A stretch of 32,848 nt of DNA from Actinomycetota bacterium (GTDB lineage Bacteria; Actinomycetota; Thermoleophilia; Gaiellales; Gaiellaceae). Positions 1-7,478 of this stretch are shown here, in pieces (the stretch's first letter is position 1; each line of letters opens with the position of its first letter). The notes under the pieces were generated by a model, which worked only from the letters and a program-made list of their open reading frames with translations, did not search any database and was not told the origin of the DNA. The stretch spans positions 1 through 32,848 of the forward strand of contig JAIBJN010000019.1 in the NCBI GenBank assembly GCA_020029595.1. The letters run 5' to 3'. The position numbers and the translations under genes were made by a program.

Positions 1-365
1 ATGACGTGCGGGTACTGCAGGAGGAACGCCTCGAGCTGCGGCCCCGGGATCTCGAGGCAGTGCAGGGCCGAGCGCGCGACGACGTCCGCGGTCGGCTTGC
101 AGCGGAGCAGGGTCGAGACCTCGCCGAAGAAGTCCCCTCGGCGGAGCCGCCTGGGCTCGTCGTCCCCGGGGATCTCGACCGCCGCCTCTCCGTCGAGGAT
201 GACGAAGAGGCCCCCGCCGGAGAGCCCTCGCCGGAGGACGCGCTCGCCGTCGGTGAAGCGGCGCTCCCAGTCCGGGTCGGCGATCGCCTCGAGATCGGGG
301 TCGCCGAGGTCGGTGAAGAGCGCCAGCCCCGCCAGGCTGCGGACGAGGTCGTCGCGTTCGGTCAT
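1..365 (-). CDS. Cyclic nucleotide-binding (CNB) domain protein, partial (3' end outside window)
   Basis: The minus strand from the ATG at 365 is open to the left edge, giving 121 residues without a stop. They fit one CNB/Crp-like domain. An N-terminal helix leads into a beta-roll (F/GGLFVILDGEAAVEI, about residues 50-65) and a phosphate-binding-cassette-like stretch GDFFGEVSTL (residues 77-86), then PTADVVA. The cassette arginine that normally contacts the cyclic phosphate seems to be Pro91, so cAMP binding is doubtful. The visible part does not show whether a DNA-binding or catalytic domain follows. The gene lies downstream of the nuo cluster on the same strand but is separated from it by a strong hairpin, so it is probably a separate transcription unit. 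The ATG lies inside a 9-bp inverted repeat. Confidence 0.75.
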   Translation of the reverse strand, partial: MTERDDLVRSLAGLALFTDLGDPDLEAIADPDWERRFTDGERVLRRGLSGGGLFVILDGEAAVEIPGDDEPRRLRRGDFFGEVSTLLRCKPTADVVARSALHCLEIPGPQLEAFLLQYPHV

Positions 366-385
366 GGGCCTACCGACCCATGACC
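360..385. repeat. Inverted repeat over the start codon of the CNB gene
   Basis: Arms GGTCATGGG (360-368) and CCCATGACC (377-385) are perfectly complementary with an 8-base loop. The left arm contains the minus-strand ATG of the CNB gene at 363-365. In RNA this would bury the start codon in a stem; in DNA it could be a dimeric protein site. It is one of several such repeats at gene boundaries here. Confidence 0.6.
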
Positions 386-441
386 GAGTGGAGGGTATGT
401 GAGGGAACCGGGAGGTTCCTTCACTCGATCAAGGAAGGGGG

Positions 442-472
442 CCCGCGGGGGAAACAAGGTTTCCCCCGCGGG
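442..472 (-). terminator. Strong hairpin terminator after the nuo/flavoprotein operon
   Basis: A perfect 14-bp stem (442-455 with 459-472, core CCCGCGGGGGAAAC) closes on a 3-base loop. It lies 37 bases past the stop of the last minus-strand operon gene (TAG at 510-512). No T-run follows, as is common for actinobacterial hairpin terminators. The rest of 386-509 shows no gene. Confidence 0.65.
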
Positions 473-509
473 AGCGAGCTGAAGGCGAGCGACGCTCATC
501 GGCGCGAGG

Positions 510-1877
510 CTACAGCTCCAGATCCCGGGCCGCGAAGTGCACGGCCTCGGAGAAGGACGGGAACGGCTGGATCGTGTCGCGGAGGACGTCCACGTTCACC
601 TCGGCGCGGATCGCCAGCGTCAGCTGGCCGATCCACTCGCCGGACTCGGGGCCGACGGCCGTCGCCCCGACGAGCACGCGCCGCTCGGGATCGGCGTAGA
701 GCTTCAGGAGCCCGGGCCGCTTCGGCCGCTGAAACGTGGACGTGCGGGAGACGGACTCGAGCCTCCACGAGGACGTGACCGCGCCCTCGCCGCTCGTGTC
801 ACCTGCCACGGCGACCTGCGGGTCGGTGAAGACGCAGGCGGGGATTGCGCGGTAGTCGGCGCGTGCGCCCTTCCCGGCGACGTTGGCCGCCGCGACGCGG
901 CCCTGGTACTTCCCGACGTGCGTGAAGAGTGCGACGCCGGTCACGTCCCCCGCTGCCCACACGCCTTCCCCGGCCGCGAGGCGCTCGTCGACGGCGATGC
1001 CCCTCTTCCCGATCGTCAGGTCGAGGCGCTCGAGGCCGAACCCGTCCACGTTGGGCTTTCGGCCCGTGGCGACGAGGAGCCGCTCGGCCTCGACGGGCTC
1101 CTCGTCCTCGAGCTCGAGCCGGAAGGGTGCGCCGCCTCCTCCTCCTCCTCCTCCTCCTCCTCCTCCTCCTCCTCCTCCTTCCACGCGGGTCGCCGTCGCG
1201 CCGAGGCGGAGCTCGATCCCCTCCTCCCGAAAGGTCTCGGCGAGGATGTCGGCGGCCTCCGGGTCGACCTGCGGAAGGAGGCGGTCGCCGTTTTGGACGA
1301 GCATCACGCGTGAGCCCAGGCGAGCGTAGACCTGCGCGAGCTCGCAGCCGACGGCGCCGCCGCCGACGACGATGAGGCTCTCTGGGACGGTGCTCGCGCT
1401 CGTCGCCTCCCGGCTTCCCCAGTGTGCGACCTCGGCCAGGCCCTCGACCGGCGGCGCGACCGGTCGGGAGCCGGTGGCGAGGAGGAGCGCGTCGTAGGGG
1501 AGCTCGCGCTCGCCGACCTTGACGAGCCCGGGCTCGGCGACGACGCCCGTCCCGCGCACGAGCGTCGCGCCCTGCTTCCGCACCCACTCCGCCTGGCTCT
1601 GGTCGTCCTTCTCCGCCACCTGGTCCCGCCACCAGAAGACCCGTGCTGCGTCTACGGTGGCGACGGCCTCGGCCGCCCCCGGCGCGAGGCGCGCACGGGC
1701 GACGACCTCGAGCGGCCGCAGGAGCGTCTTCGACGGGATGCAGGCCCAGTAGGAGCACTCGCCGCCGACGAGCTCGTGCTCGACGACCGTGATCTCAGCG
1801 TCCGGATCGAGGCGGGCGAGCGCGGCGAGGAAGGCCTCTCCTGTGGCCCCCGCGCCGAGGACGACGACTCGCTTCAC
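510..1877 (-). CDS. Pyridine nucleotide-disulfide oxidoreductase (dihydrolipoamide dehydrogenase/mercuric reductase-like)
   Basis: A 455-residue FAD- and NAD(P)-dependent flavoprotein of the Lpd/MerA/glutathione-reductase family. It shows the FAD motif VVVLGAGATG (residues 4-13), the redox-active CxxxxC disulfide in GGECSYWACIPSK (C41 and C46), the NAD(P) motif VVGGGAVGCELA (170-181), the ATG motif LLVATGRKPN, and the second FAD motif VWAAGDVTG. The C-terminal dimerisation domain normally carries a His-Glu dyad; here the stretch is PFPSFSEA, with Phe439 in place of the His and Glu444 kept. Residues 234-249 are sixteen consecutive glycines encoded by a GGA microsatellite. The GTG start abuts the TAA of nuoN (TAAGTG), so it is translated as the last gene of the nuo operon. 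The substrate is unknown. It is not next to the 2-oxoacid dehydrogenase genes, so calling it their E3 would be unsupported. Confidence 0.88.
   Translation of the reverse strand: MKRVVVLGAGATGEAFLAALARLDPDAEITVVEHELVGGECSYWACIPSKTLLRPLEVVARARLAPGAAEAVATVDAARVFWWRDQVAEKDDQSQAEWVRKQGATLVRGTGVVAEPGLVKVGERELPYDALLLATGSRPVAPPVEGLAEVAHWGSREATSASTVPESLIVVGGGAVGCELAQVYARLGSRVMLVQNGDRLLPQVDPEAADILAETFREEGIELRLGATATRVEGGGGGGGGGGGGGGGGAPFRLELEDEEPVEAERLLVATGRKPNVDGFGLERLDLTIGKRGIAVDERLAAGEGVWAAGDVTGVALFTHVGKYQGRVAAANVAGKGARADYRAIPACVFTDPQVAVAGDTSGEGAVTSSWRLESVSRTSTFQRPKRPGLLKLYADPERRVLVGATAVGPESGEWIGQLTLAIRAEVNVDVLRDTIQPFPSFSEAVHFAARDLEL
1135..1179. repeat. Trinucleotide microsatellite (CCT)15, read as (GGA)14 in the flavoprotein
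   Basis: Fifteen uninterrupted CCT units run from 1135 to 1179. On the coding (minus) strand they give fourteen GGA glycine codons, followed by two GGC codons. All other glycines nearby use mainly GGC/GGG, so the tract arose by slippage rather than by selection for codons. Changes in copy number would stay in frame and alter only the length of the glycine linker. Confidence 0.97.
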
Positions 1878-3359
1878 TTAGCCCTCGGGGAAGGGGAGGA
1901 GGGCGACCGCGTCGCGGGCGATCTCGAGGAGCGGGTCGGCGGCGACGAAGCTTCCGATGGTGACGACGACCGCGACCGCGACCGCGGCCACGAGCGCCCG
2001 GTCGGTCGGCGGGGAGCCGCCGGCCGCGACGACGGCCAGCTCCCGACGCTGCATGAACATCGCCCGGATGACGCCCGCGTAGTAGTAGACCGAGACGACT
2101 GTGGCGACGACGCCGACGATGGCGAGCCACGTCCAACCGCGGTCGATCACGGCCGAGAAGACGTAGAACTTCCCCAGGAAGATGCCGGCGGGCGGCAGGC
2201 CGATGAAGCCGAACATGAAGAGGGCCATCGAGGTGCCGAGGAAGGGTCGCTCCCACCCGAAACCGGCGAGGCTGGCCAGCGTGACGGGGCCGGCGAGCTC
2301 CCGCTCCCGGATCGCGACGACCGCGAAGGAGCCGACGCTCACGGCCGAGTACGCGATCAGGTAGTAGAGGAGCGCCCGGCCGCCGAGCGCGTTCCCGGCA
2401 GCGATCGCCATGAGCAGGAAGCCCGCGTGGGAGATGCTCGAGTACGCGAGCATCCTCTTTACGTTCGTCTGCACGAGCGCCGCGAGGTTCCCCCAGGCCA
2501 GCGAGATGCAGACGATCACGGCGAGTGCCACCGTCCAGAGCTCGGCCTCGCTCGGGAAGACGGTGACGAGGACGCGCAGCGTGACGACGAGCGCGGCCAC
2601 CTTCGTCGCGGCGGACATGAAGCCGGTGATGGGGGTCGGCGCGCCCTCGTAGACGTCCGGCGTCCACATGTGGAATGGGGCCGCGGAGGCCTTGAACGCG
2701 AGCCCGACCAGGATCATGGCGAGCCCGGCGACGACGAAGAGCCGTTCGGCGTCGTCCGTCCCCGCGGCGATCTGCTCGAAGCCGATGGCGCCGGTGGCGC
2801 CGTAGACGAGCGCGCTCCCGAAGAGGAGGACCGCCGAGCCGAAGCTCCCCACGATCAGGTACTTGAGGCCGGCCTCGAGCCCCGAGAGCCGCTCGACGGC
2901 GATGGCCGTGAGGACGTACAGGCAGATGGAGAACCACTCGAGCCCGAGGAACAGCGTCATCAGGTTCGACGCGGAGACGAAGAAGGCCATGCCGCTCGCC
3001 GCCGTGAGGAGAAGTGCGTAGTACTCGCCCGCCCGGTCGCCGCCGCCCCGCTCGCGGAAGGAGACGCCGACGGTCAGGAGCCCGGCGCCCATGACGAAGA
3101 TCTCCGCGAGCTCGGCGAGCCGGTCGCGGCGGAGCGCGTCGGCGACGATGCCGCGGCCGGTCTCGTCGGCGGCGAAGAGCGCGATCGCGGCGGCGCCGGC
3201 GGCCAGGAAGCAGACCGAAGCGACCACCGCGCCGAACCCGCGGCGGATGCGGACGGGAAGGAAGAGGCTGACGAGGAGGACGACCACGGCGCCGCCGAGC
3301 GAGACGAGCACGGGCGAGAGCGCCGACCAGTCGATCGAGGGCGCAGTGAACTCGTTCAT
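1878..3359 (-). CDS. nuoN: NADH-quinone oxidoreductase subunit N
   Basis: A 493-residue antiporter-like membrane subunit of complex I in the proton-pumping arm, with about 14 predicted transmembrane helices. The ND2/NuoN signature is clear: LGLEWFSICLYVL carries the conserved membrane Glu (E141), and LAFKASAAPFHMWTPDVYEG carries the membrane Lys (K223). VKRMLAYSSISHAGFLL is the conserved TM8-9 segment. I chose the ATG at 3359; an in-frame GTG at 3368 overlaps the nuoM stop (TAGTG) and is also possible, adding three residues. The gene sits between nuoM and the flavoprotein, as the last nuo subunit gene in the usual A-N order. A much longer same-phase open frame upstream is a GC-bias shadow over nuoM and nuoL. 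Confidence 0.96.
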   Translation of the reverse strand: MNEFTAPSIDWSALSPVLVSLGGAVVVLLVSLFLPVRIRRGFGAVVASVCFLAAGAAAIALFAADETGRGIVADALRRDRLAELAEIFVMGAGLLTVGVSFRERGGGDRAGEYYALLLTAASGMAFFVSASNLMTLFLGLEWFSICLYVLTAIAVERLSGLEAGLKYLIVGSFGSAVLLFGSALVYGATGAIGFEQIAAGTDDAERLFVVAGLAMILVGLAFKASAAPFHMWTPDVYEGAPTPITGFMSAATKVAALVVTLRVLVTVFPSEAELWTVALAVIVCISLAWGNLAALVQTNVKRMLAYSSISHAGFLLMAIAAGNALGGRALLYYLIAYSAVSVGSFAVVAIRERELAGPVTLASLAGFGWERPFLGTSMALFMFGFIGLPPAGIFLGKFYVFSAVIDRGWTWLAIVGVVATVVSVYYYAGVIRAMFMQRRELAVVAAGGSPPTDRALVAAVAVAVVVTIGSFVAADPLLEIARDAVALLPFPEG

Positions 3360-3367
3360 CAGTGGCA

Positions 3368-4786
3368 CTAGAACAGCGCCCCGAAGACGCGCTCGGTGAC
3401 CGCGGCCGGCCAGAACGAGAGCGCGAGCAGGACGAGGACGAGCGGGAGGATTACGCCGACCTCGGCCGGGCGCAGATCGAGCGCCTCCGCCGGCACGGCG
3501 CTCCCGACGTTCTCGTGCAGGACGGCGGAGATCAGCCTGAGGATGTACATCGCGGCGAGGACGATCGCGACCGCGCCGACGACCGCCCAGCCCCAACCGA
3601 TGTCGAAGATCCCGTTCAGGACCAGGAACTCGGCCGCGAACGCGGTCGAGCCGGGCACGGCGAGCGCGATCACGCCCGTCGTGATCAGGATCGTGGCCAG
3701 CACGGGCCGGCCGCGCGCCATGCCGCCGAGGAGGCGGAGCTCGCCCGTGCTCGTGCGGCGCTCGATTGCGCCGGCGAGGAGGAAGAGGGCGGCCGAGATG
3801 AGCCCGTGATTCACCATCTGGAGGAGTGCGCCCGTGTAGCCGGACGCGTTGACCGCGAAGATCCCGATCACGATCAGGTTCATCTGCGCGAGGCTCGAGT
3901 ACGCGATCACGCCGCGGACGTCGGGCGCGCGGAAGGCGAGCAGCGATCCGTAGACGAGGCCGATCGAGGCGAGCACGAGCACCGGCGTGCGCCAGTCCTC
4001 GGCCGGGCCCGGATAGAGGGGGATGGCGATAGCCAGGAACCCGTACGCGGCCGTCTTCGAGATCACTCCCGAGAGGACCGCGGCGACTTCCGCCGGCGAC
4101 TCCCGGTAGGCGTCGGGGAGCCAGCCGTGGAAGGGCCAGACCGGCGCCTTGACCGCGAAGGCGATCGCAAACCCGAGGAAGATCCACGTGCTCGTCCCCC
4201 GCCCGGCGAGCTCGGCCATGTCGAAGGTGCCCGCGCCGAGCCCGGCGGCGATGATCGCGACTAGCATGAGGAGCGAGCCGGCGATTGTGTAGGCGACGAA
4301 CTTGAACGTCGCCCTGAGCCGCCCCGGCCCGCCCCAGACGCCGATGAGGACGTAGAGCGGGATGAGCATGGCCTCCCAGAAGACGTAGAAGAGCACGAGG
4401 TCCTGCGCCATGAAGACGCCGATCGTCGCCCCCTCGAGGAAGAGGAGGAGGCTCAAATAGACGCCACTCCGCTCGCGCCCGACCCAGAAGCCGTAGCCGA
4501 CCGCCGCGGCGGTGACGACGACGGTCAGGCCCACGAGCCAGAGCGAGTAGTCGTAGAGGCCCACCTTGAAAGAGACGTCGAGGTCGGCGAACCACGTCAC
4601 GTCCGCCTCGGCCTGGAGCCCGGCGGCGCCGAAGTCGAAGTTGAGGGCCGTCCCGACCCAGAGCGCGAGCTCGCCGAGCGCGACGAGGAGGGCGAAGCCC
4701 CCGGCCGTCCTGGACGAGCTCCACGGCGTCACCCAGAGCGCGACCGCGGCGGCGATCGGGAGAAAGACGAGGAGGGTGGTAATCAC
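3368..4786 (-). CDS. nuoM: NADH-quinone oxidoreductase subunit M
   Basis: A 472-residue antiporter-like membrane subunit of complex I. VLFYVFWEAMLIPLYVLIG holds the conserved TM5 Glu (E138). AVKAPVWPFHGWLPDAY holds the TM7 Lys (K213) and the loop His (H220). VRGVIAYSSLAQMNLIV is the TM8-9 segment with the broken helix typical of Mrp-like subunits. The GTG start lies 3 bases after the nuoL stop, so translation is probably coupled. The length is normal for bacterial NuoM, and the ion-translocating residues I can recognise are intact, unlike the TM5 Glu in the neighbouring nuoL. Confidence 0.97.
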   Translation of the reverse strand: MITTLLVFLPIAAAVALWVTPWSSSRTAGGFALLVALGELALWVGTALNFDFGAAGLQAEADVTWFADLDVSFKVGLYDYSLWLVGLTVVVTAAAVGYGFWVGRERSGVYLSLLLFLEGATIGVFMAQDLVLFYVFWEAMLIPLYVLIGVWGGPGRLRATFKFVAYTIAGSLLMLVAIIAAGLGAGTFDMAELAGRGTSTWIFLGFAIAFAVKAPVWPFHGWLPDAYRESPAEVAAVLSGVISKTAAYGFLAIAIPLYPGPAEDWRTPVLVLASIGLVYGSLLAFRAPDVRGVIAYSSLAQMNLIVIGIFAVNASGYTGALLQMVNHGLISAALFLLAGAIERRTSTGELRLLGGMARGRPVLATILITTGVIALAVPGSTAFAAEFLVLNGIFDIGWGWAVVGAVAIVLAAMYILRLISAVLHENVGSAVPAEALDLRPAEVGVILPLVLVLLALSFWPAAVTERVFGALF

Positions 4787-4789
4787 GCC

Positions 4790-6694
4790 TCAGGCCACCA
4801 GGAGGAAGACGACTGCGAGGACGGCCAGGCCGACGGCGAGCGCCAGCACGTAGCCGCGCACGCGCCCGGTCTGGGCGGCGGCGACCCGGTCGGAGACGTC
4901 GCGGACGCCGATCCCCAGGCCTCCGAGGGAGCGGAGAACGAGGGGCTCCTCGATCCGCCGTGTTAGCCACGTCGCCAGGCGCGAGGAGGGCTCGTAGAAC
5001 GCGAGGTTGTAGGCCTCGTCGACGTAGAGCTTGTGCTCCAGCGTGCGCACGGCCCCGGGAAAGCGGCGGCGGATGTACGCAGGCCGCTCGCCCGGCCTCC
5101 GGTAGAAGGCCCACGCGACGGCGATGCCGGCGAGCGCCGCCGCGAGCGAGGCGAGGATCGAGAAGACGGCGAGGGCGCCGCTCGCCTCCTCGACGGACTC
5201 GGCCACCGGGTCGATCCAAGTGTCGACTCCCGCCCAGGCTCCGGGGACTTGGAGGAAGCCGCCGACGATCGAGAGGACGCTCAGGACTGCGACCGGCCAC
5301 AGCATCACGACCGGGCCCTCGAAGCGCCCCCGGTGCAGGTGCTCGCGCGCGAAGGCGGACACCTCACCGAAGAAGACGACGAAGAGGAGCCGGAACGCAT
5401 AGAGCGCGGTCAGGAAGGCTCCGACGATTCCGACGCTCCAGAGGATCCAGCCGAGCGACCCGGAGTTTGCGGCGCTCGAGAGGATCGCGTCCTTGGAGAA
5501 GAAACCGGCGAACGGCGGGATCGCCGCGAGCGCGAGCGAGCCGACGAGGAAGGCGCGGTACGTCCAGGGGAGCTCGCGCGCGAGGCCGCCCATGCGGCGA
5601 ATGTCCTGCTCGCCGGAGAGTGCGTGGATGACGAGGCCCGCCGCCATGAAGAGGAGCGCCTTGAAGAAGGCGTGCGTCATCAGGTGGAAGAGGCTCGCGC
5701 CGTAGGCGCCGAGGCCGACGCCGACGAACATGTAGCCGATCTGGCTCATCGTCGAGTAGGCGATCACGCGCTTGATGTCCGTCTGCACGAGCGCGACGAG
5801 CCCGGCGACGAGGAGCGTGACCGCGCCGAGGATCCCGGCGAGGTCCTGGACGTCGACAGCGAGCTCGAAGAGCGGGCTCGACCGCACGATCAGGTAGACG
5901 CCCGCGGTCACCATTGTCGCCGCGTGGATGAGGGCGCTGACCGGGGTCGGGCCCTCCATGGCATCAGGGAGCCACGTGTGGAGCGGGACCTGCGCGGACT
6001 TCGCGACGGCTCCGCCGAGGAGGCCGAGCGCCACGAGCACGGAGAGGGTGCTTCCCTCTCCGAGCGCCTCCGGGGCTTCCGCGAAGACGGTGTCGAAGTC
6101 GAGGGAGCCGATCTGCTGGGCGAGGATGAAGAGCGCGAGGACGAAGGTGGCGTCGCCGAAGGCGTTCATGATGAACGCCTTCTTGCCGGCGTCGACGGCC
6201 TCCCGTCGCCGGTGCCAGAAGTTGATCAGGAGGTAGGAGGAGAGCCCAACCAGGCCCCAGCCGGCCAGAAGCAGGAGGAAGTTCCCCGCCTCGACGAGTA
6301 GGAGCATGGAGAAGACGAAGAACGCCTTGTAGGCGTGGTAGCGCCGCTCCTCCTCATCGCCCGCCATGTAGCCGATCGCGTAGGCGAGGATGAGGAAGCC
6401 GACCCCGGAGACCACGAGCATCATGAAGACCGAGAGCGGGTCGACGAGGATCTCCGCGCCGAAGCGGAGGTCGCCCGCGGTGAGCCAGGTCCAGAGCGTC
6501 GAGACCTCGGACCGGTCCTCGGGCTGCCGCCCGAGCAGGTCGAAGAAGACGACGACCGAGCAGAGGAACGAGAACCCGGTCGCGCCGGCGGCGAGGAGGC
6601 CCGCGCCGCGGCCGTCGATCCGGTTGCCCAGGAGCGCGATCGCCGCCGCGGCCGCGGCGGGCGAGAAGAGCGCGGTCCAGGCGAGGGCGGTCAC
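4790..6694 (-). CDS. nuoL: NADH-quinone oxidoreductase subunit L
   Basis: A 634-residue distal antiporter-like subunit with the long lateral C-terminal helix expected of NuoL. VAKSAQVPLHTWLPDAMEG holds the conserved Lys and His, and IKRVIAYSTMSQIGYM the TM8-9 segment. The C-terminal VDEAYNLAFYEPSS is the usual linker before the last helix. In the TM5 segment, LAGWGLVGLSSYLLINFW reads Gly where the family motif GWEGVGLCSYLL has the conserved Glu. The DNA (GGCTGGGGCCTG on the coding strand) is clean in frame, so this is a substitution and not a frameshift. I chose GTG 6694, four bases after the end of the arginase remnant, because the protein then begins at the first hydrophobic helix; a TTG at 6730 would add 12 polar residues. 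Confidence 0.95.
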   Translation of the reverse strand: MTALAWTALFSPAAAAAAIALLGNRIDGRGAGLLAAGATGFSFLCSVVVFFDLLGRQPEDRSEVSTLWTWLTAGDLRFGAEILVDPLSVFMMLVVSGVGFLILAYAIGYMAGDEEERRYHAYKAFFVFSMLLLVEAGNFLLLLAGWGLVGLSSYLLINFWHRRREAVDAGKKAFIMNAFGDATFVLALFILAQQIGSLDFDTVFAEAPEALGEGSTLSVLVALGLLGGAVAKSAQVPLHTWLPDAMEGPTPVSALIHAATMVTAGVYLIVRSSPLFELAVDVQDLAGILGAVTLLVAGLVALVQTDIKRVIAYSTMSQIGYMFVGVGLGAYGASLFHLMTHAFFKALLFMAAGLVIHALSGEQDIRRMGGLARELPWTYRAFLVGSLALAAIPPFAGFFSKDAILSSAANSGSLGWILWSVGIVGAFLTALYAFRLLFVVFFGEVSAFAREHLHRGRFEGPVVMLWPVAVLSVLSIVGGFLQVPGAWAGVDTWIDPVAESVEEASGALAVFSILASLAAALAGIAVAWAFYRRPGERPAYIRRRFPGAVRTLEHKLYVDEAYNLAFYEPSSRLATWLTRRIEEPLVLRSLGGLGIGVRDVSDRVAAAQTGRVRGYVLALAVGLAVLAVVFLLVA

Positions 6695-6698
6695 GCCG

Positions 6699-7167
6699 TC
6701 ACTGCCTTCCGCTCGCGGCCGCCCGGGCAATGTGCACGAGGAGGTGGACGGCGGTCGGCGGCACCAGTCCTTCGGGATCCGCGCTCGCGTCGTCTGCAGT
6801 CATGGCGGCCGCGCGAATGCGGAATCGCTCTCCAACGGCCTGGATCGTCGCCGCCATGTCCGCGGCGGAGGGCCCGCCCGCGGGCCGCGTCGTGATTCAC
6901 GATCCCCTCGCTGCGGTCGAGGACGTCCAGGTCGAGATGGAGATAGACGTCGGCGACGCGCTCGCGCAAGGCGCCGAGCCTGTTGTTCCAGTAGACATCA
7001 TCGCCGTCCCGCTCCTCACGGGCCAGAACGGCCTCGACCTCGACGTCGTGCCCGGCCTCGCGAAGCGCTTCCGCGGCGCCCGCCTCGAGGATCTTGATCG
7101 GGCCCGCGGCCACGTCGACCCCTGCGCGCCCGAGGTGGTAAGGAGCTTGAATGAGGCTGACGCGCAT
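6699..7167 (-). pseudogene. Arginase-family remnant, internally deleted and frameshifted
   Basis: From the ATG at 7167 the minus strand encodes an arginase-type N-terminus (MRVSLIQAPYHLGRAGVDV, then GPIKILEAGAAEAL). After about 75 residues it jumps to the C-terminal metal-binding segment VYLHLDLDVLDRSEG, which holds the second DxDxxD motif. The middle third, with the first His ligand and DxHxD metal ligands, is missing. At about 6872-6884 the frame breaks: one extra base in a GGG/CCC run moves the homologous continuation GGPSAADMAATIQAVGERF into the next frame. That frame runs to a TGA at 6699-6701, four bases before nuoL. The 469-base length (3n+1) fits a single-base insertion. With half the metal site gone it cannot be an active ureohydrolase. 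It begins 2 bases after the nuoK stop, so it was once a normal member of the operon. A sequencing error could explain the frameshift but not the deletion. Confidence 0.8.
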
Positions 7168-7169
7168 CG

Positions 7170-7478
7170 CTACCCGCTCAAGGTCGTGAGCTTGTCGACG
7201 TCGAGCTCGACGCGCTTCCGGGAGACGGCGACGATGAGGCCGAGCCCGAGCACGGCCTCGGCGGCGGCGACGACCATGACGGTGAGCGCGAAGATCTGCC
7301 CGTCGCCGTTCCCGAGCTGGCGGGAGAAGGCGATGAGGGCGAGGTTCCCAGCGTTCAGCATCAGCTCGAGCGCGAGCAGGATGATGAGCGGGCTCCGGCG
7401 GATGAGGACGCCGAAGGCCCCGGTTGCGAAGAGGACGACCGAGAGGATCAGATACGCGGCGATCCCAGGGCCGAGCAC
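7170..7478 (-). CDS. nuoK: NADH-quinone oxidoreductase subunit K
   Basis: A 102-residue, three-helix membrane subunit of complex I, equivalent to ND4L. The two membrane glutamates of the family are present: E38 in LLALELMLNAGNLALIAF and E74 in VVAAAEAVLGLGLI. The length matches the usual 100-105 residues. The GTG start directly follows the nuoJ stop (TAAGTG), the same arrangement seen between nuoN and the flavoprotein. It is followed 2 bases later by the arginase remnant instead of nuoL. Confidence 0.97.
   Translation of the reverse strand: MLGPGIAAYLILSVVLFATGAFGVLIRRSPLIILLALELMLNAGNLALIAFSRQLGNGDGQIFALTVMVVAAAEAVLGLGLIVAVSRKRVELDVDKLTTLSG

Noticed and set aside
442-472. Possible phage attachment site or origin-type palindrome
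   Set aside because: Position just after an operon end and lack of integrase, tRNA or iterons make a terminator the simpler reading.
510-1877. Flavoprotein as the E3 subunit of the 2-oxoacid dehydrogenase in this window
   Set aside because: It is 26 kb away in another operon and lacks the His needed for lipoamide chemistry.
1422-3371. Long plus-strand open frame opposite the flavoprotein and nuoN
   Set aside because: Highly charged Asp/Glu/Arg-rich translation with no motif, antisense to clear genes; typical of high-GC shadow frames.
1878-5300. A single open frame of 1140 codons on the minus strand ending as nuoN
   Set aside because: Only the last 493 codons match NuoN. The upstream part is Arg/Pro/Gly-rich and lies over nuoM and nuoL in another frame, which is a GC-bias shadow.
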